Below, piece after piece: positions 27,524 to 35,953 of a stretch of DNA of 64,000 nt; within the stretch, counting starts at the first letter, position 1; each line of letters begins with the position of its first letter. The DNA lies in NCBI GenBank assembly GCA_016756695.1, contig CP066701.1, forward strand, positions 3,678,001-3,742,000. Reading direction: 5' to 3'. The stretch is from Heyndrickxia sporothermodurans (GTDB lineage Bacteria; Bacillota; Bacilli; Bacillales; Bacillaceae_C). The notes under the pieces were generated by a model. That model was not told where the DNA came from, searched no databases, and was given only the letters and a program-made list of their open reading frames with translations. Position numbers and translations under genes: made by a program.

Positions 27524-29473
27524 ATGGACTTTTTCGATAGATTTGCTATCCCAAACCCGAGTATTGCCATCTATGCTTCCATGGTTTTGATTGGACTTAC
27601 CTTACTGGCGATTCTAGTCGGACTAACCTATTTGAAAAAATGGGGCTATTTATGGCGCGAATGGTTAACGACTGTCGATCATAAACGAATTGGGATTATG
27701 TATTTAATATCTGCTTTACTTATGCTATTCCGTGGTGGAGTAGATGCCATTATGATGCGCGCACAGCTTGCCGTTCCTGATAATAAGTTGCTCGATGCAC
27801 AGCATTATAATGAAATTTTCACGACACACGGAATTGTTATGATCATTTTTATGGCGATGCCTTTCATTATGGCTTTAATGAACTTCGTCGTACCATTGCA
27901 AATTGGCGCACGCGATGTAGCGTTCCCACGTTTAAATGCTTTAAGCTTTTGGTTATTCTTTATGGGTGCGATGCTCTTTAATATATCCTTTGTTATCGGT
28001 GGTTCACCTGATGCGGGATGGACTTCATACTTCCCATTAGCCGGTAATGAGTTCAGTGAGTCGGTCGGCTCGAATTACTATATGATCGCGATTCAAATTG
28101 CAGGTCTCGGTACGTTAATGACAGGAATCAATTTTATAACCACGATTCTTAAAATGAGAACAACTGGTATGACCTTAATGAGAATGCCAATGTTCACATG
28201 GGCAAGCTTAATTACAAACGCGATAATTGTCTTTGCGTTCCCAGTTCTAACGGTTTTACTCCTTATGGGGACGATGGACCGGCTTTTTGCCACCAATTTC
28301 TTCACTACAACAAATGGTGGAATGGATATGCTTTGGGCAAACCTGTTTTGGGTTTGGGGACATCCAGAGGTGTATATATTAATCTTGCCTGCCTTTGGAA
28401 TTTATAGTGAAGTAATCTCAACCTTTTCTCGCCGTAATCTTTATGGTTATAAATCGATGGTGGCGTCAATGGTCATTATCTCGCTCATGTCGTTCCTTGT
28501 TTGGGCTCACCACTTCTTTACAATGGGGCAAGGAGCATTAGCGAATAGTATATTTTCCATTACAACAATGGCCATCGCTGTTCCGACAGGGGTAAAAATA
28601 TTCAACTGGCTGTTTACACTGTGGAAAGGAAAAATTGAAATCACCACACCAATGCTTTATGCCCTACTTTTCATCCCACTCTTTACAATCGGTGGGGTTA
28701 CCGGGGTCATGCTAGGAATGTCTGCGGCTGACTATCAATATCATAATACGATGTTCTTAGTGGCACATTTCCACATGGTGATTATTCCTGGTGTTGTATT
28801 TGCGATGTTAGCAGGCCTCACTTACTATTGGCCTAAAATGTTTGGCTTCATGCTGAATGAAAGAATCGGAAAATGGTCGGCATGGATCATTGGTGTTAGC
28901 ACACTTGTGGCTTTTATGCCAATGTTTTTCAGCGGATTAGATGGGCAGGCGCGACGAATGTACACCTATTCTGCATCGACTGGGTTCGGACCATTGAATA
29001 TGATTTCATTCATCGGTGCGCTGGGCCTAGCTGCAGGTTTTATCTTGATTGTGTATAACATTTATTATAGTACGCGATATGCATCTAGAGATATTGGTTC
29101 TGATCCGTGGAATGCACGTTCATTAGAATGGGCAACTCACACACCAGTTCCAGACTATAATTTCGCGATTTCACCGCAAGTTAAGTCTAAAGAAGCTTTT
29201 TGGGATTCAAAGAAAAATGGTGAACCATTATTTAAAGGAAAATACGAAAAAATTCATATGCCAAATTCAAGTGGAGTTCCTTTTATCATGGCGAGTATTT
29301 TCTTCGTCTGGGGCTTTACCTTCGTATTTAGTATTTGGATTCCATTAATTCTAACCACAATCGGTATCTTTGCATGTATGGCTTTCCGCTCTTTTGAAAA
29401 AGATCATGGCCATTATATTGAGGTGGAGGAAATAACAGAAACGGAAAATAGATTGGGAGGTAAAGCAATATGA
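27524..29473 (+). CDS. qoxB: Cytochrome aa3 quinol oxidase subunit I
   Basis: The 649-residue protein contains the haem-copper core: FTTHGIVMIIF (low-spin haem His), WVWGHPEVYILILPAFG (His-Tyr cross-link region), VWAHHFFTMG (copper-B His pair) and VAHFHMV (haem a and a3 ligands). It reduces oxygen to water and pumps protons in the membrane. The four qox genes are tightly packed, with the qoxC start overlapping its end. Confidence 0.97.
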   Translation: MDFFDRFAIPNPSIAIYASMVLIGLTLLAILVGLTYLKKWGYLWREWLTTVDHKRIGIMYLISALLMLFRGGVDAIMMRAQLAVPDNKLLDAQHYNEIFTTHGIVMIIFMAMPFIMALMNFVVPLQIGARDVAFPRLNALSFWLFFMGAMLFNISFVIGGSPDAGWTSYFPLAGNEFSESVGSNYYMIAIQIAGLGTLMTGINFITTILKMRTTGMTLMRMPMFTWASLITNAIIVFAFPVLTVLLLMGTMDRLFATNFFTTTNGGMDMLWANLFWVWGHPEVYILILPAFGIYSEVISTFSRRNLYGYKSMVASMVIISLMSFLVWAHHFFTMGQGALANSIFSITTMAIAVPTGVKIFNWLFTLWKGKIEITTPMLYALLFIPLFTIGGVTGVMLGMSAADYQYHNTMFLVAHFHMVIIPGVVFAMLAGLTYYWPKMFGFMLNERIGKWSAWIIGVSTLVAFMPMFFSGLDGQARRMYTYSASTGFGPLNMISFIGALGLAAGFILIVYNIYYSTRYASRDIGSDPWNARSLEWATHTPVPDYNFAISPQVKSKEAFWDSKKNGEPLFKGKYEKIHMPNSSGVPFIMASIFFVWGFTFVFSIWIPLILTTIGIFACMAFRSFEKDHGHYIEVEEITETENRLGGKAI

Positions 29474-30066
29474 AAATAAATCCATCGCTCCCTCTTGAAT
29501 ATCAAACAGAAGAAAATCGTTTGAAGATCCTTGGTTTTTGGATTTTCTTAGGCGCAGAAGTCATGTTATTTGCTACCCTGTTCGCATCATACTTTACTTT
29601 ATATAATCGAACAGGGAATGGACCAAGTGGTGCAGAAATTTTTGAAATTACACCTGTTTTAATTGAAACCATTTTACTTTTAACAAGTAGCTTTGTAATT
29701 GGTTTAGGCATTCATGCGATGCGAATCGGTAACAAGAAGGCGATGCTCGCTTTCTTTGCCATTACCCTTCTCCTTGGTTTAGGATTTTTAGGATTTGAAA
29801 TTTATGAGTTTATTCACTATGTTCATGTAGGTGCTGGATTGCAAACAAGTGCTTTTACGGCGATTCTTCTAACTACATTAGGAACGCATGGGGCCCATGT
29901 TACCTTTGGATTATTCTGGGGACTGTTCATTATTTTACAGGTAAGAAAAGATGGATTGAATCCTGAAACAGCTAATAAATCATTTATCTTTTCACTTTAC
30001 TGGCATTTCTTAGATGTTGTGTGGATCTTTATATTTAGCTTCATCTACTTGAAAGGAATGATGTAA
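29470..30066 (+). CDS. qoxC: Cytochrome aa3 quinol oxidase subunit III
   Basis: The 198-residue protein has five helices and the subunit III features GFWIFLGAEVMLFATLFASYF, LGTHGAHVTFGLFW and SLYWHFLDVVWIFIF. It overlaps qoxB by four bases and qoxD by one. It stabilises the oxidase and its proton path. Confidence 0.96.
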   Translation: MKINPSLPLEYQTEENRLKILGFWIFLGAEVMLFATLFASYFTLYNRTGNGPSGAEIFEITPVLIETILLLTSSFVIGLGIHAMRIGNKKAMLAFFAITLLLGLGFLGFEIYEFIHYVHVGAGLQTSAFTAILLTTLGTHGAHVTFGLFWGLFIILQVRKDGLNPETANKSFIFSLYWHFLDVVWIFIFSFIYLKGMM

Positions 30067-30353
30067 TGATGAAGGAATTATTCCCATTCAAACAAGTCAT
30101 GGGGTTTGTGTTTTCGCTCATCCTAACTGTTGTCGCTCTCGCCGTTTATTTCTGGGATATGTCATTTGCAGTTGGCATGACAATCCTCCTTGTTACTGCA
30201 TTTATACAAGCCGCTGTTCAATTAGTTGTATTTATGCATGCAGGCGAAACTGAAGATAAAAAGCCTATTTATATAAATATTTATTATGGTGTATTTATTG
30301 CTTTAGTAACCATATTTGGGACCTTACTTTGTATGGTCTGGGGTTATATATAA
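30066..30353 (+). CDS. qoxD: Cytochrome aa3 quinol oxidase subunit IV
   Basis: The 95-residue protein with three helices (FVFSLILTVVALAVYFW, TILLVTAFIQAAVQLVVFMH, YGVFIALVTIFGTLLCMVW) is the usual small last subunit. Its ATG shares a base with the qoxC stop. A terminator follows at 30380. Confidence 0.94.
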   Translation: MMKELFPFKQVMGFVFSLILTVVALAVYFWDMSFAVGMTILLVTAFIQAAVQLVVFMHAGETEDKKPIYINIYYGVFIALVTIFGTLLCMVWGYI

Positions 30354-30379
30354 ATATATTATGTAAATTAGTTGCATAA

Positions 30380-30414
30380 AACAGCGCATAGATTCTATTC
30401 ATCCATGCGCTGTT
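30380..30414 (+). terminator. Terminator of the qox operon
   Basis: AACAGCGCAT pairs with ATGCGCTGTT around a 15-base loop, followed by TCTATTTT. Confidence 0.8.
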
Positions 30415-30427
30415 TCTATTTTAAATT

Positions 30428-30661
30428 TTATTTTTTTATAGTAGTTGCAATTTTCTTATGATGATTGGATTTCTTATGCATTTCTTCCGTGAGGACAAAG
30501 AAAACTCCCATAAGAAAAATAAAAACAGCCCCCATAACCGTTCCAAGACCAATTGCTGCCAATGTGTTGTAACCGCTCTCATAATATCCGATAGAAAAAA
30601 GAATGATGCCTACAGTCAGCAATGTACCCCCGACAAACTTAACGGTCGATAATAGTTTCAT
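30428..30661 (-). CDS. Small two-helix membrane protein (77 aa)
   Basis: The ATG at 30661 follows AAGGAGG; ten upstream codons in frame are not needed. The product has two helices (VGGTLLTVGIILFSIGYYES and ALGLGTVMGAVFIFLMGVFF-like) and a basic, His-containing tail (MHKKSNHHKKIATTIKK). The family is not recognised. It is convergent with qox. Confidence 0.7.
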   Translation of the reverse strand: MKLLSTVKFVGGTLLTVGIILFSIGYYESGYNTLAAIGLGTVMGAVFIFLMGVFFVLTEEMHKKSNHHKKIATTIKK

Positions 30662-30779
30662 ATGATCATCCTCCTTCTTTATATTATTCAATTAGTTCAC
30701 ATAATTGTCAAATACTTTTCAGGATTTGGATATATTTTTGTTTAAAAATTACTTGACTTATAAAAACGATCTTTGTTTT

Positions 30780-30850
30780 TTAGTATTATGGGGATAACCG
30801 CTGATAAACCATTATCAGCGGTCAAATAGCAACTCCAAGAAGTGCTATGG
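30780..30850. other. Hairpin-rich non-coding stretch related to 37280-37370
   Basis: ACCGCTGATAA and TTATCAGCGGT make a perfect stem at 30797-30823; next to it stands AGCAACTCCAAGAAGTGCTA. The same layout (stem with AGCGTT core, then TGCTACCCCTTAGGAAGTGC) appears at 37285-37350. The rest of the 370-base gap up to 31034 shows nothing else. Confidence 0.35.
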
Positions 30851-31034
30851 CAGGAATCCTTCTCCATATTGTCAGTAAATATGTCTTATTATACATAGTT
30901 AAGAGCCTTACGAAGCAAGATCCATTATCATGCAATCCTAAGCTACTTTTTTGATGGAAAATTATCATTTTGCCACTTTCGTTTAACCATCTTTCTATGT
31001 ATAATGAACCGAAAGATAAGCTTTCTAATTTCTG

Positions 31035-31172
31035 CTATTGCTTTTTTATAGGCGTAACTACTGCAAATAAACTATCTGTTGGATCAGATACATTCACTTC
31101 AATGATTTTATATCCATTCGTTCCATTTTTGCAGTCGTTGTTCTTTGTTAATTTTAACTGAATGTTACCCAT
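31035..31172 (-). CDS. Small protein of unknown function (45 aa)
   Basis: An ATG at 31172 follows AGGAGATAAGGAA. The product MGNIQLKLTKNNDCKNGTNG ends DSLFAVVTPIKKQ before TAG at 31035. It is short, polar, with one Cys and no helix for the membrane. The strong site and even codon pattern support expression; a frame on the other strand across this place has no ribosome binding site. Confidence 0.6.
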   Translation of the reverse strand: MGNIQLKLTKNNDCKNGTNGYKIIEVNVSDPTDSLFAVVTPIKKQ

Positions 31173-31448
31173 TTCCTTATCTCCTCCATATAAAATTACT
31201 CACAGTAGGCAGTATATGATAAATATTAAAATATGTTCCTACATTTATTAGAATTTATCATCCATTTTTATATGTAAAAAAATAAGGCTGTCTGATGTTT
31301 ACCAGTAAACAAAATCAAGTTATAATGAAAATTACGTAATTTCGGATTTCGAAATGATTTTTTGTCAAATTAAGCGAGGATGCTGAAAAAACTGGAGGTA
31401 CAATCGGAACGAACTGAAATACTAATTTAATTGAAAGGCGAGGAAAAA

Positions 31449-32684
31449 TTGAATACAAATACACCTAGTGGAAAAAAACGAATACAACTTGCTTTACTTT
31501 TAGGATCACTTGGACTTTTGGGACCTTTTACAATAGACACATACTTACCGTCCTTCCCTACTATTGTAGAAGATTTTGATACGACGGCTTCACTTGTACA
31601 AATTAGTTTAACTGCTTGTTTATTAGGACTGGGGTTAGGACAATTATTTATTGGTCCATTGAGTGATGTAAAGGGCCGTCGAAAACCTTTGTTATTTTTT
31701 CTATGCTTATACTTATTAGCTTCTATACTCTGCTCATTTGCACCTAACATCTATTTCCTTATTATTGCTCGTTTTATCCAAGGTTTTTCTGCAGCCGGAG
31801 GTCTTGTGGTCTCCAGAGCTGTTGTAAGAGACTTGTTTAGCGGAAAGGAACTGACTAAATTTTTTACATTAATGGTATTAGTCGGAAATCTTGGTCCAAT
31901 CATTGCACCGGTTGCTGGTGGGATTATCCTTTCTTTTACAAAGTGGAATGGCGTTTTTATCGTTTTGGCTTGTATCGGCGCTATATTAATTTTCACGGTT
32001 TCATTGAAACTTAAAGAATCGTTGCCAGTGGAAAAACGTGTACCAAGTAACCTTCCTCAGCTTATGGGCAATTTTGGTTCATTATTTAAGGATCGCGAAT
32101 TCATGGGATACGCGTTCACTCAAGGATTTACGACTGCTGGAATTTTTGCCTATGTATCTGGTATTCCATTTGTCTATCAAAATATTTACCATGTCACACC
32201 TCAACAGTTCAGTCTATTATTTGGCGTGAATGGATTAGCATTAATTATCGGAAGTCAATCGGTTGGCCGCTTTACGTATACCATTCCGGAGCGGACGTTT
32301 TTAAAGATAGGGTTAGCAATCTCTAACGTATCGGGTTTATTCTTACTCATCGCTCTACTTTTAAAAACACCGTTAATTGCAGTGGCAATCCCGATTTTCT
32401 TTTTCGTCTTATCGATCAGTATCATCGGAACGACATCTTTTACATTAGCCATTGAGTCACAAGGACATATTGCGGGCAGTGCCTCTGCACTATTAGGATT
32501 ATTGCCATTTGTACTTGGCTCCTTATCGGCTCCACTAGTTGGAATCGCTGGATCGTATACTGGCATTCCAATGGGGGTTACGATCTTTGGTTCTAGTCTT
32601 CTAGCCTTTCTTTCCTATTTTGTTTTGGTTCGGAGAGGTACAATTGGGGTACAGAGGGCGAAATCTACGAAAACAAGTTTCTAA
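31449..32684 (+). CDS. Bcr/CflA-family MFS drug efflux transporter
   Basis: The TTG at 31449 follows AAAGGCGAGG by six bases. The 411-residue protein has 12 helices with the DHA1 features GPFTIDTYLPSFP at helix 1 and GQLFIGPLSDVKGRRKPLL (motif A) between helices 2 and 3, then RFIQGFSAAGGLVVSRAVVRD (motif B/C). Bcr/CflA pumps export bicyclomycin, chloramphenicol-type drugs or cysteine by proton antiport. Substrate unknown. Confidence 0.92.
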   Translation: MNTNTPSGKKRIQLALLLGSLGLLGPFTIDTYLPSFPTIVEDFDTTASLVQISLTACLLGLGLGQLFIGPLSDVKGRRKPLLFFLCLYLLASILCSFAPNIYFLIIARFIQGFSAAGGLVVSRAVVRDLFSGKELTKFFTLMVLVGNLGPIIAPVAGGIILSFTKWNGVFIVLACIGAILIFTVSLKLKESLPVEKRVPSNLPQLMGNFGSLFKDREFMGYAFTQGFTTAGIFAYVSGIPFVYQNIYHVTPQQFSLLFGVNGLALIIGSQSVGRFTYTIPERTFLKIGLAISNVSGLFLLIALLLKTPLIAVAIPIFFFVLSISIIGTTSFTLAIESQGHIAGSASALLGLLPFVLGSLSAPLVGIAGSYTGIPMGVTIFGSSLLAFLSYFVLVRRGTIGVQRAKSTKTSF

Positions 32685-32729
32685 ATCATCTTCACCCTGT
32701 ATTCCGATCCATTTGACCTTTTATTAAAA

Positions 32730-32773
32730 AAATCGGCTCTCTCCTTTACGAAACGGAAGAGCCGATTTTTCGT
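32730..32773. terminator. Bidirectional terminator between the MFS and ABC genes
   Basis: AAATCGGCTCT and AGAGCCGATTT pair around about 17 bases; T runs follow on the plus strand and A runs precede it. Confidence 0.85.
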
Positions 32774-32803
32774 TAATCTAATTTCCTTTGTTTGATGGTG
32801 TCC

Positions 32804-33553
32804 TTACCCTAACTGACGTTTAAATTTTTTACTGGCGAAGAAGTAAGCAATGACCATAATGCCGACGCACCAAGCAAGCGCAATCCAGATATCGTTGCCA
32901 ACAGGACCTTCATATAATAGGGCACGAATCGCATTCACAATTGAAGTCACGGGCTGATTCTCAGCGAACACACGGACAATTTTAGGCATCGTTTCGGTCG
33001 GCACAAAGGCCGAACTGATAAATGGCAGGAAAATCAGCGGGTACGAGTAAGCTGTTGCCCCTTCCATAGACTTCGCTGTCAAGCCGGGAATGACCGCCAG
33101 CCATGTCAGCGCCAGCGTAAACAGTCCGAGTATCCCAGCTACCGCAAGCCAATCCAGAATATCCGCGTTGGAACGGAAGCCCATTAAGAGCGCGACAAGG
33201 AAAACTATCACGAGAGTCAGAGCATTGGAAACAATCGAAGTTAACACGTGAGCCCACAATACCGACGAGCGCTTGATGGGCATAGTAATGAAACGCGCCA
33301 TCAGCCCGCTCTTTACATCCGTAAACAACCGTAGCGAAGTGTATGCGACGCCGGATGCGATCGCCATCAGCAAGATTCCCGGCAATAAATAATTGATATA
33401 ATTGTCTGTTCCTGTCTTTATGGCGCCGCCAAATACGTAAACAAACAGCAGCATCATCATAATCGGCGTAATCGCCACCGTAATAATCGTATCTGGGCTG
33501 CGCATGATATTGCGCATTAAACGACCTAGTAATACACCTGTTTTGCTTTTCAT
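32804..33553 (-). CDS. ABC-2 type exporter permease
   Basis: The 249-residue protein has six helices typical of DrrB/YadH-like permeases (TIITVAITPIMMMLLFVYVFGGAI, YLLPGILLMAIASGVAYTSL, FVPTETMPKIVRVFAENQPVTSIVNAIRALL). It follows directly on the ATPase gene with no gap. Codon use looks richer in G and C than in the neighbouring genes, a hint of transfer. It would export a drug, lipid or peptide. Confidence 0.92.
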   Translation of the reverse strand: MKSKTGVLLGRLMRNIMRSPDTIITVAITPIMMMLLFVYVFGGAIKTGTDNYINYLLPGILLMAIASGVAYTSLRLFTDVKSGLMARFITMPIKRSSVLWAHVLTSIVSNALTLVIVFLVALLMGFRSNADILDWLAVAGILGLFTLALTWLAVIPGLTAKSMEGATAYSYPLIFLPFISSAFVPTETMPKIVRVFAENQPVTSIVNAIRALLYEGPVGNDIWIALAWCVGIMVIAYFFASKKFKRQLG

Positions 33554-34315
33554 TTATATCTCCTCCTTTTTTCCAATAATTGCGAGGAAAATTTCCTCCA
33601 ATGTCGGCTGCTTCTCAATGTACTCCACTTTTGCTGGCGGGAACATTTCCTTAAGTTCGGTAAGGGTACCGATCGTAATGATTTTTCCGCCATGAAGGAT
33701 GGCGATACGGTCCGCTAGTTGTTCTGCTTCCTCCAAGTACTGGGTCGTCAGCAAAATGGTCGTGCCGCCTTTGGCAAGCTCCTTGACGGAATTCCAAACA
33801 TCAATCCGTGCTTCTGGATCAAGCCCTGTCGTCGGTTCGTCGAGAAAAATGACTTCTGGCTTACCGATTAGGCTCATGGCAATGTCAATGCGGCGCTTCA
33901 TTCCACCCGAATACTGATCCGCTCGGCGGTTGGCCGCGTCCGTTAAGCTGAATTTTGCAAGCAGATTGTCGGCAACTTGTGCCGGATTGGAAACTCCCCG
34001 CAACTTGGCAATCATTATCAGATTTTCCCGCCCAGTGAGCATGCCGTCTAAAGCTGCGAACTGCCCTGTCAGGCTGATGCTCTGGCGAACATGATCCGAT
34101 TGACGCTGGGTGTCAAAGCCGCAAATACATACTTCACCATCATCGGGCTTCATCAGTGTCGAAAGAATGTTGACCGTCGTCGTCTTGCCCGCTCCATTTG
34201 ATCCAAGCAGTGCGAAAATTTCGCCACGCCGCACCTCAAAATTTACCCCCTTTAAGACCTCCTTATCTTTAAAGGACTTTTTTAGCCCTTTTACAGAAAT
34301 CGCTGCATTTTTCAA
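33554..34315 (-). CDS. ABC transporter ATP-binding protein (DrrA-like)
   Basis: The 253-residue protein has Walker A GSNGAGKTT, the Q loop, the signature YSGGMKRRIDIAMSLIG, Walker B VIFLDEPTTGLDP and a switch His in TTQYLEEAEQ, where the usual H-loop is replaced by Gln, as in many DrrA proteins. It powers the adjacent ABC-2 permease at the membrane. A PadR-type operator lies upstream at 34360. Confidence 0.94.
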   Translation of the reverse strand: MKNAAISVKGLKKSFKDKEVLKGVNFEVRRGEIFALLGSNGAGKTTTVNILSTLMKPDDGEVCICGFDTQRQSDHVRQSISLTGQFAALDGMLTGRENLIMIAKLRGVSNPAQVADNLLAKFSLTDAANRRADQYSGGMKRRIDIAMSLIGKPEVIFLDEPTTGLDPEARIDVWNSVKELAKGGTTILLTTQYLEEAEQLADRIAILHGGKIITIGTLTELKEMFPPAKVEYIEKQPTLEEIFLAIIGKKEEI

Positions 34316-34359
34316 ACTATTTTCCTCCTTGTATCCCTCTATTCAGTAAGACTGATAAT

Positions 34360-34380
34360 AAGTACAACTTAGTACTGAGT
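34360..34380. promoter_or_regulatory. PadR-type operator before the ABC genes
   Basis: GTACAACTTAGTACTGAG, with TTAAAAAT after it, nearly repeats the sequence in front of the padR gene (GTATAACTTAGTACTGAG at 35541). The shared block marks a common repressor site. Confidence 0.65.
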
Positions 34381-34437
34381 TAAAAATATAACTGAACATC
34401 TTGTTTTATAAAGCTGTTCAGTTGGGGTGTTCAACGC

Positions 34438-34782
34438 TTACTTTTTCTTACCCACACGATTTAAAATGCTTTTGTTTAAATTATTGCGTAACTTATTTTC
34501 CCAACTTTTCGCTTGATCGATAAGTCCATTGGCGAATGCTGTCACGTCTTCACCTGTCACTTCCAAAACTTCTTTGCCATTTGCCGCACCAGCTTCAAAC
34601 AAATCAATGAGATCATACTGAATTCTCAACATATCCATTCCGTTACCAGATGCGAAATTCCACATATAGTTGCAGATTTTTTTATAAGCTTCTGGGTAGT
34701 CGTCTGGCAAAGCTTCCACACGCGCCATCATTTCTTTGTATTCTTTTTTATCTTCAAGTATCTTTTTGATGAAATTTACCAT
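34438..34782 (-). CDS. DUF1048 family protein
   Basis: The 114-residue protein has the DUF1048 pattern KEYKEMMARVEALPDDYPEA, KICNYMWNFASGNG and LIDLFEAGAANGKEVLEVTGEDV. It is a small helical protein that commonly accompanies PadR regulators and ABC exporters in Firmicutes. Its function is unknown; a role in the export or in sensing is inferred from context. It is paralogous to the next gene. Confidence 0.9.
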   Translation of the reverse strand: MVNFIKKILEDKKEYKEMMARVEALPDDYPEAYKKICNYMWNFASGNGMDMLRIQYDLIDLFEAGAANGKEVLEVTGEDVTAFANGLIDQAKSWENKLRNNLNKSILNRVGKKK

Positions 34783-34800
34783 GGTATTTAACCTCCTGCA

Positions 34801-35178
34801 TTATTTTTTATTCGTCCATATTTTCACTTGCTGTTCAACTCTACTCGCAATTTCTTTTTTTAAATCTACGTTCCTTCTTAATATGCTCTCCGATTCTCCA
34901 TCGAGTTTTGAGATAGCCATCAATTCGTCGGCAAATGCCGCCACGTCTTCACCGGTAACATCCAGTACATGCTTGCCTTCTGCTGCGCTAGCTTCAAACA
35001 GTTCATACAAATTGAAGATTTCTTCACCAAATCCGTATCCGAAATTCCACATGTACTTTTGAATCTTTTTGAACACAAAGGCATAATCTTTCGGGAGGGC
35101 ATTTACTTTTTTCATAAATGCCTTGTATTCTTTCTTACTTTCTAGATCACCTATGATGAGCTCTATAAATTTCTTCAT
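34801..35178 (-). CDS. DUF1048 family protein, second copy
   Basis: The 125-residue protein shares KEYKAFMKKVNALPKDYAFV, KIQKYMWNFGYG and FEASAAEGKHVLDVTGEDV with its neighbour, so the pair arose by tandem duplication. It starts two bases after the padR stop, which implies one transcript padR-DUF1048-DUF1048. Confidence 0.9.
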   Translation of the reverse strand: MKKFIELIIGDLESKKEYKAFMKKVNALPKDYAFVFKKIQKYMWNFGYGFGEEIFNLYELFEASAAEGKHVLDVTGEDVAAFADELMAISKLDGESESILRRNVDLKKEIASRVEQQVKIWTNKK

Positions 35179-35179
35179 T

Positions 35180-35503
35180 TTATTGCTCCCCCTTTAAGAT
35201 ATTAATTTTTGATGATACAAAGTCCCATTTTTTCCAAAACAATTCAAGTTCCTTGCGACCAGCCTCATTAAGTGAGTAAAACTTGCGGGGCGGCCCCATA
35301 TCCGACGGTTTTCTTTCGACGTTTACCAGTTTTTTCTTCTCTAATCGCACGAGGATGGTGTAGACCGTCCCTTCCACAACCTCGGTAAATCCAAGCTCGT
35401 TCAGGCGGCGGGTAATCTCGTAGCCATAGGTTTCATGACGGCTGATGATTTCCAGAACGCAGCCTTCCAGCGAACCCTTCAGCATTTCAGTTAAATTTTC
35501 CAT
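35180..35503 (-). CDS. PadR-family transcriptional regulator
   Basis: The ATG at 35503 follows AGAGGTGG; 24 upstream in-frame codons overlap the operator and are left out. The 107-residue protein has the PadR winged helix (LKGSLEGCVLEIISRHETYGYEI, VVEGTVYTILVRLEKKKLV, GPPRKFYSLNEAGRKEL). PadR proteins repress their own and nearby exporter genes and are released by drugs or phenolic compounds. Both promoters in this cluster carry the same operator. Confidence 0.93.
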   Translation of the reverse strand: MENLTEMLKGSLEGCVLEIISRHETYGYEITRRLNELGFTEVVEGTVYTILVRLEKKKLVNVERKPSDMGPPRKFYSLNEAGRKELELFWKKWDFVSSKINILKGEQ

Positions 35504-35537
35504 ATTTAGAGCCACCTCTATTCTGTCTGACTTGTAT

Positions 35538-35557
35538 TCAGTATAACTTAGTACTGA
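35538..35557. promoter_or_regulatory. PadR-type operator before padR
   Basis: TCAGTATAACTTAGTACTGA is a 20-base dyad with TCAGTA and TACTGA arms. It lies about 35 bases before the padR start. Confidence 0.7.
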
Positions 35558-35599
35558 GGTAAATTTTTTACTCAATAGCTTTTAGTGAACCTTGCTATT

Positions 35600-35815
35600 A
35601 AGTATTACTTATTACAAGTATATAGTATCACCAAGTAGCAGGAGTGTCAATTACCTTTCTTAAAAATATTTTTGCAACTTCACTGTTCAGTGGTTTTGGT
35701 ATTTAGTAAGACTTACTACAGGTATAATGTAACACGTAGTAGTAAAACTGTAAATAGATTTTCTAAATATTTTTAAACCAGCTAATCTCTTGATAGGACG
35801 TAGCTGGTTTTTTTA
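35600..35815 (+). other. Non-coding stretch with operator-like repeats and an orphan terminator
   Basis: Degenerate copies of AGTAnnACTTA occur near 35601 and 35702, the second next to TATAAT at about 35720. A clean terminator follows (AAACCAGCTA with TAGCTGGTTT, then seven T, 35775-35815). No reading frame lies between, so this may be a short RNA unit or the scar of a lost gene. Confidence 0.4.
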
Positions 35816-35953
35816 TATGAACAGCCCTGGCTTGTTTCCGTGATATAGATTCACTCACACATCATATACTAATAAGGTGGTAGCTTACTGCTTGTTGGCG
35901 GAAACTAAGTTAGACAATTTTCTGGTCTGTATTCATCATGAATCAGCCATTAT

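Noticed and set aside
30970-31161. Open plus-strand frame of 63 codons
   Set aside because: It is the opposite strand of the 45-aa gene at 31035-31172, which has a proper ribosome binding site.
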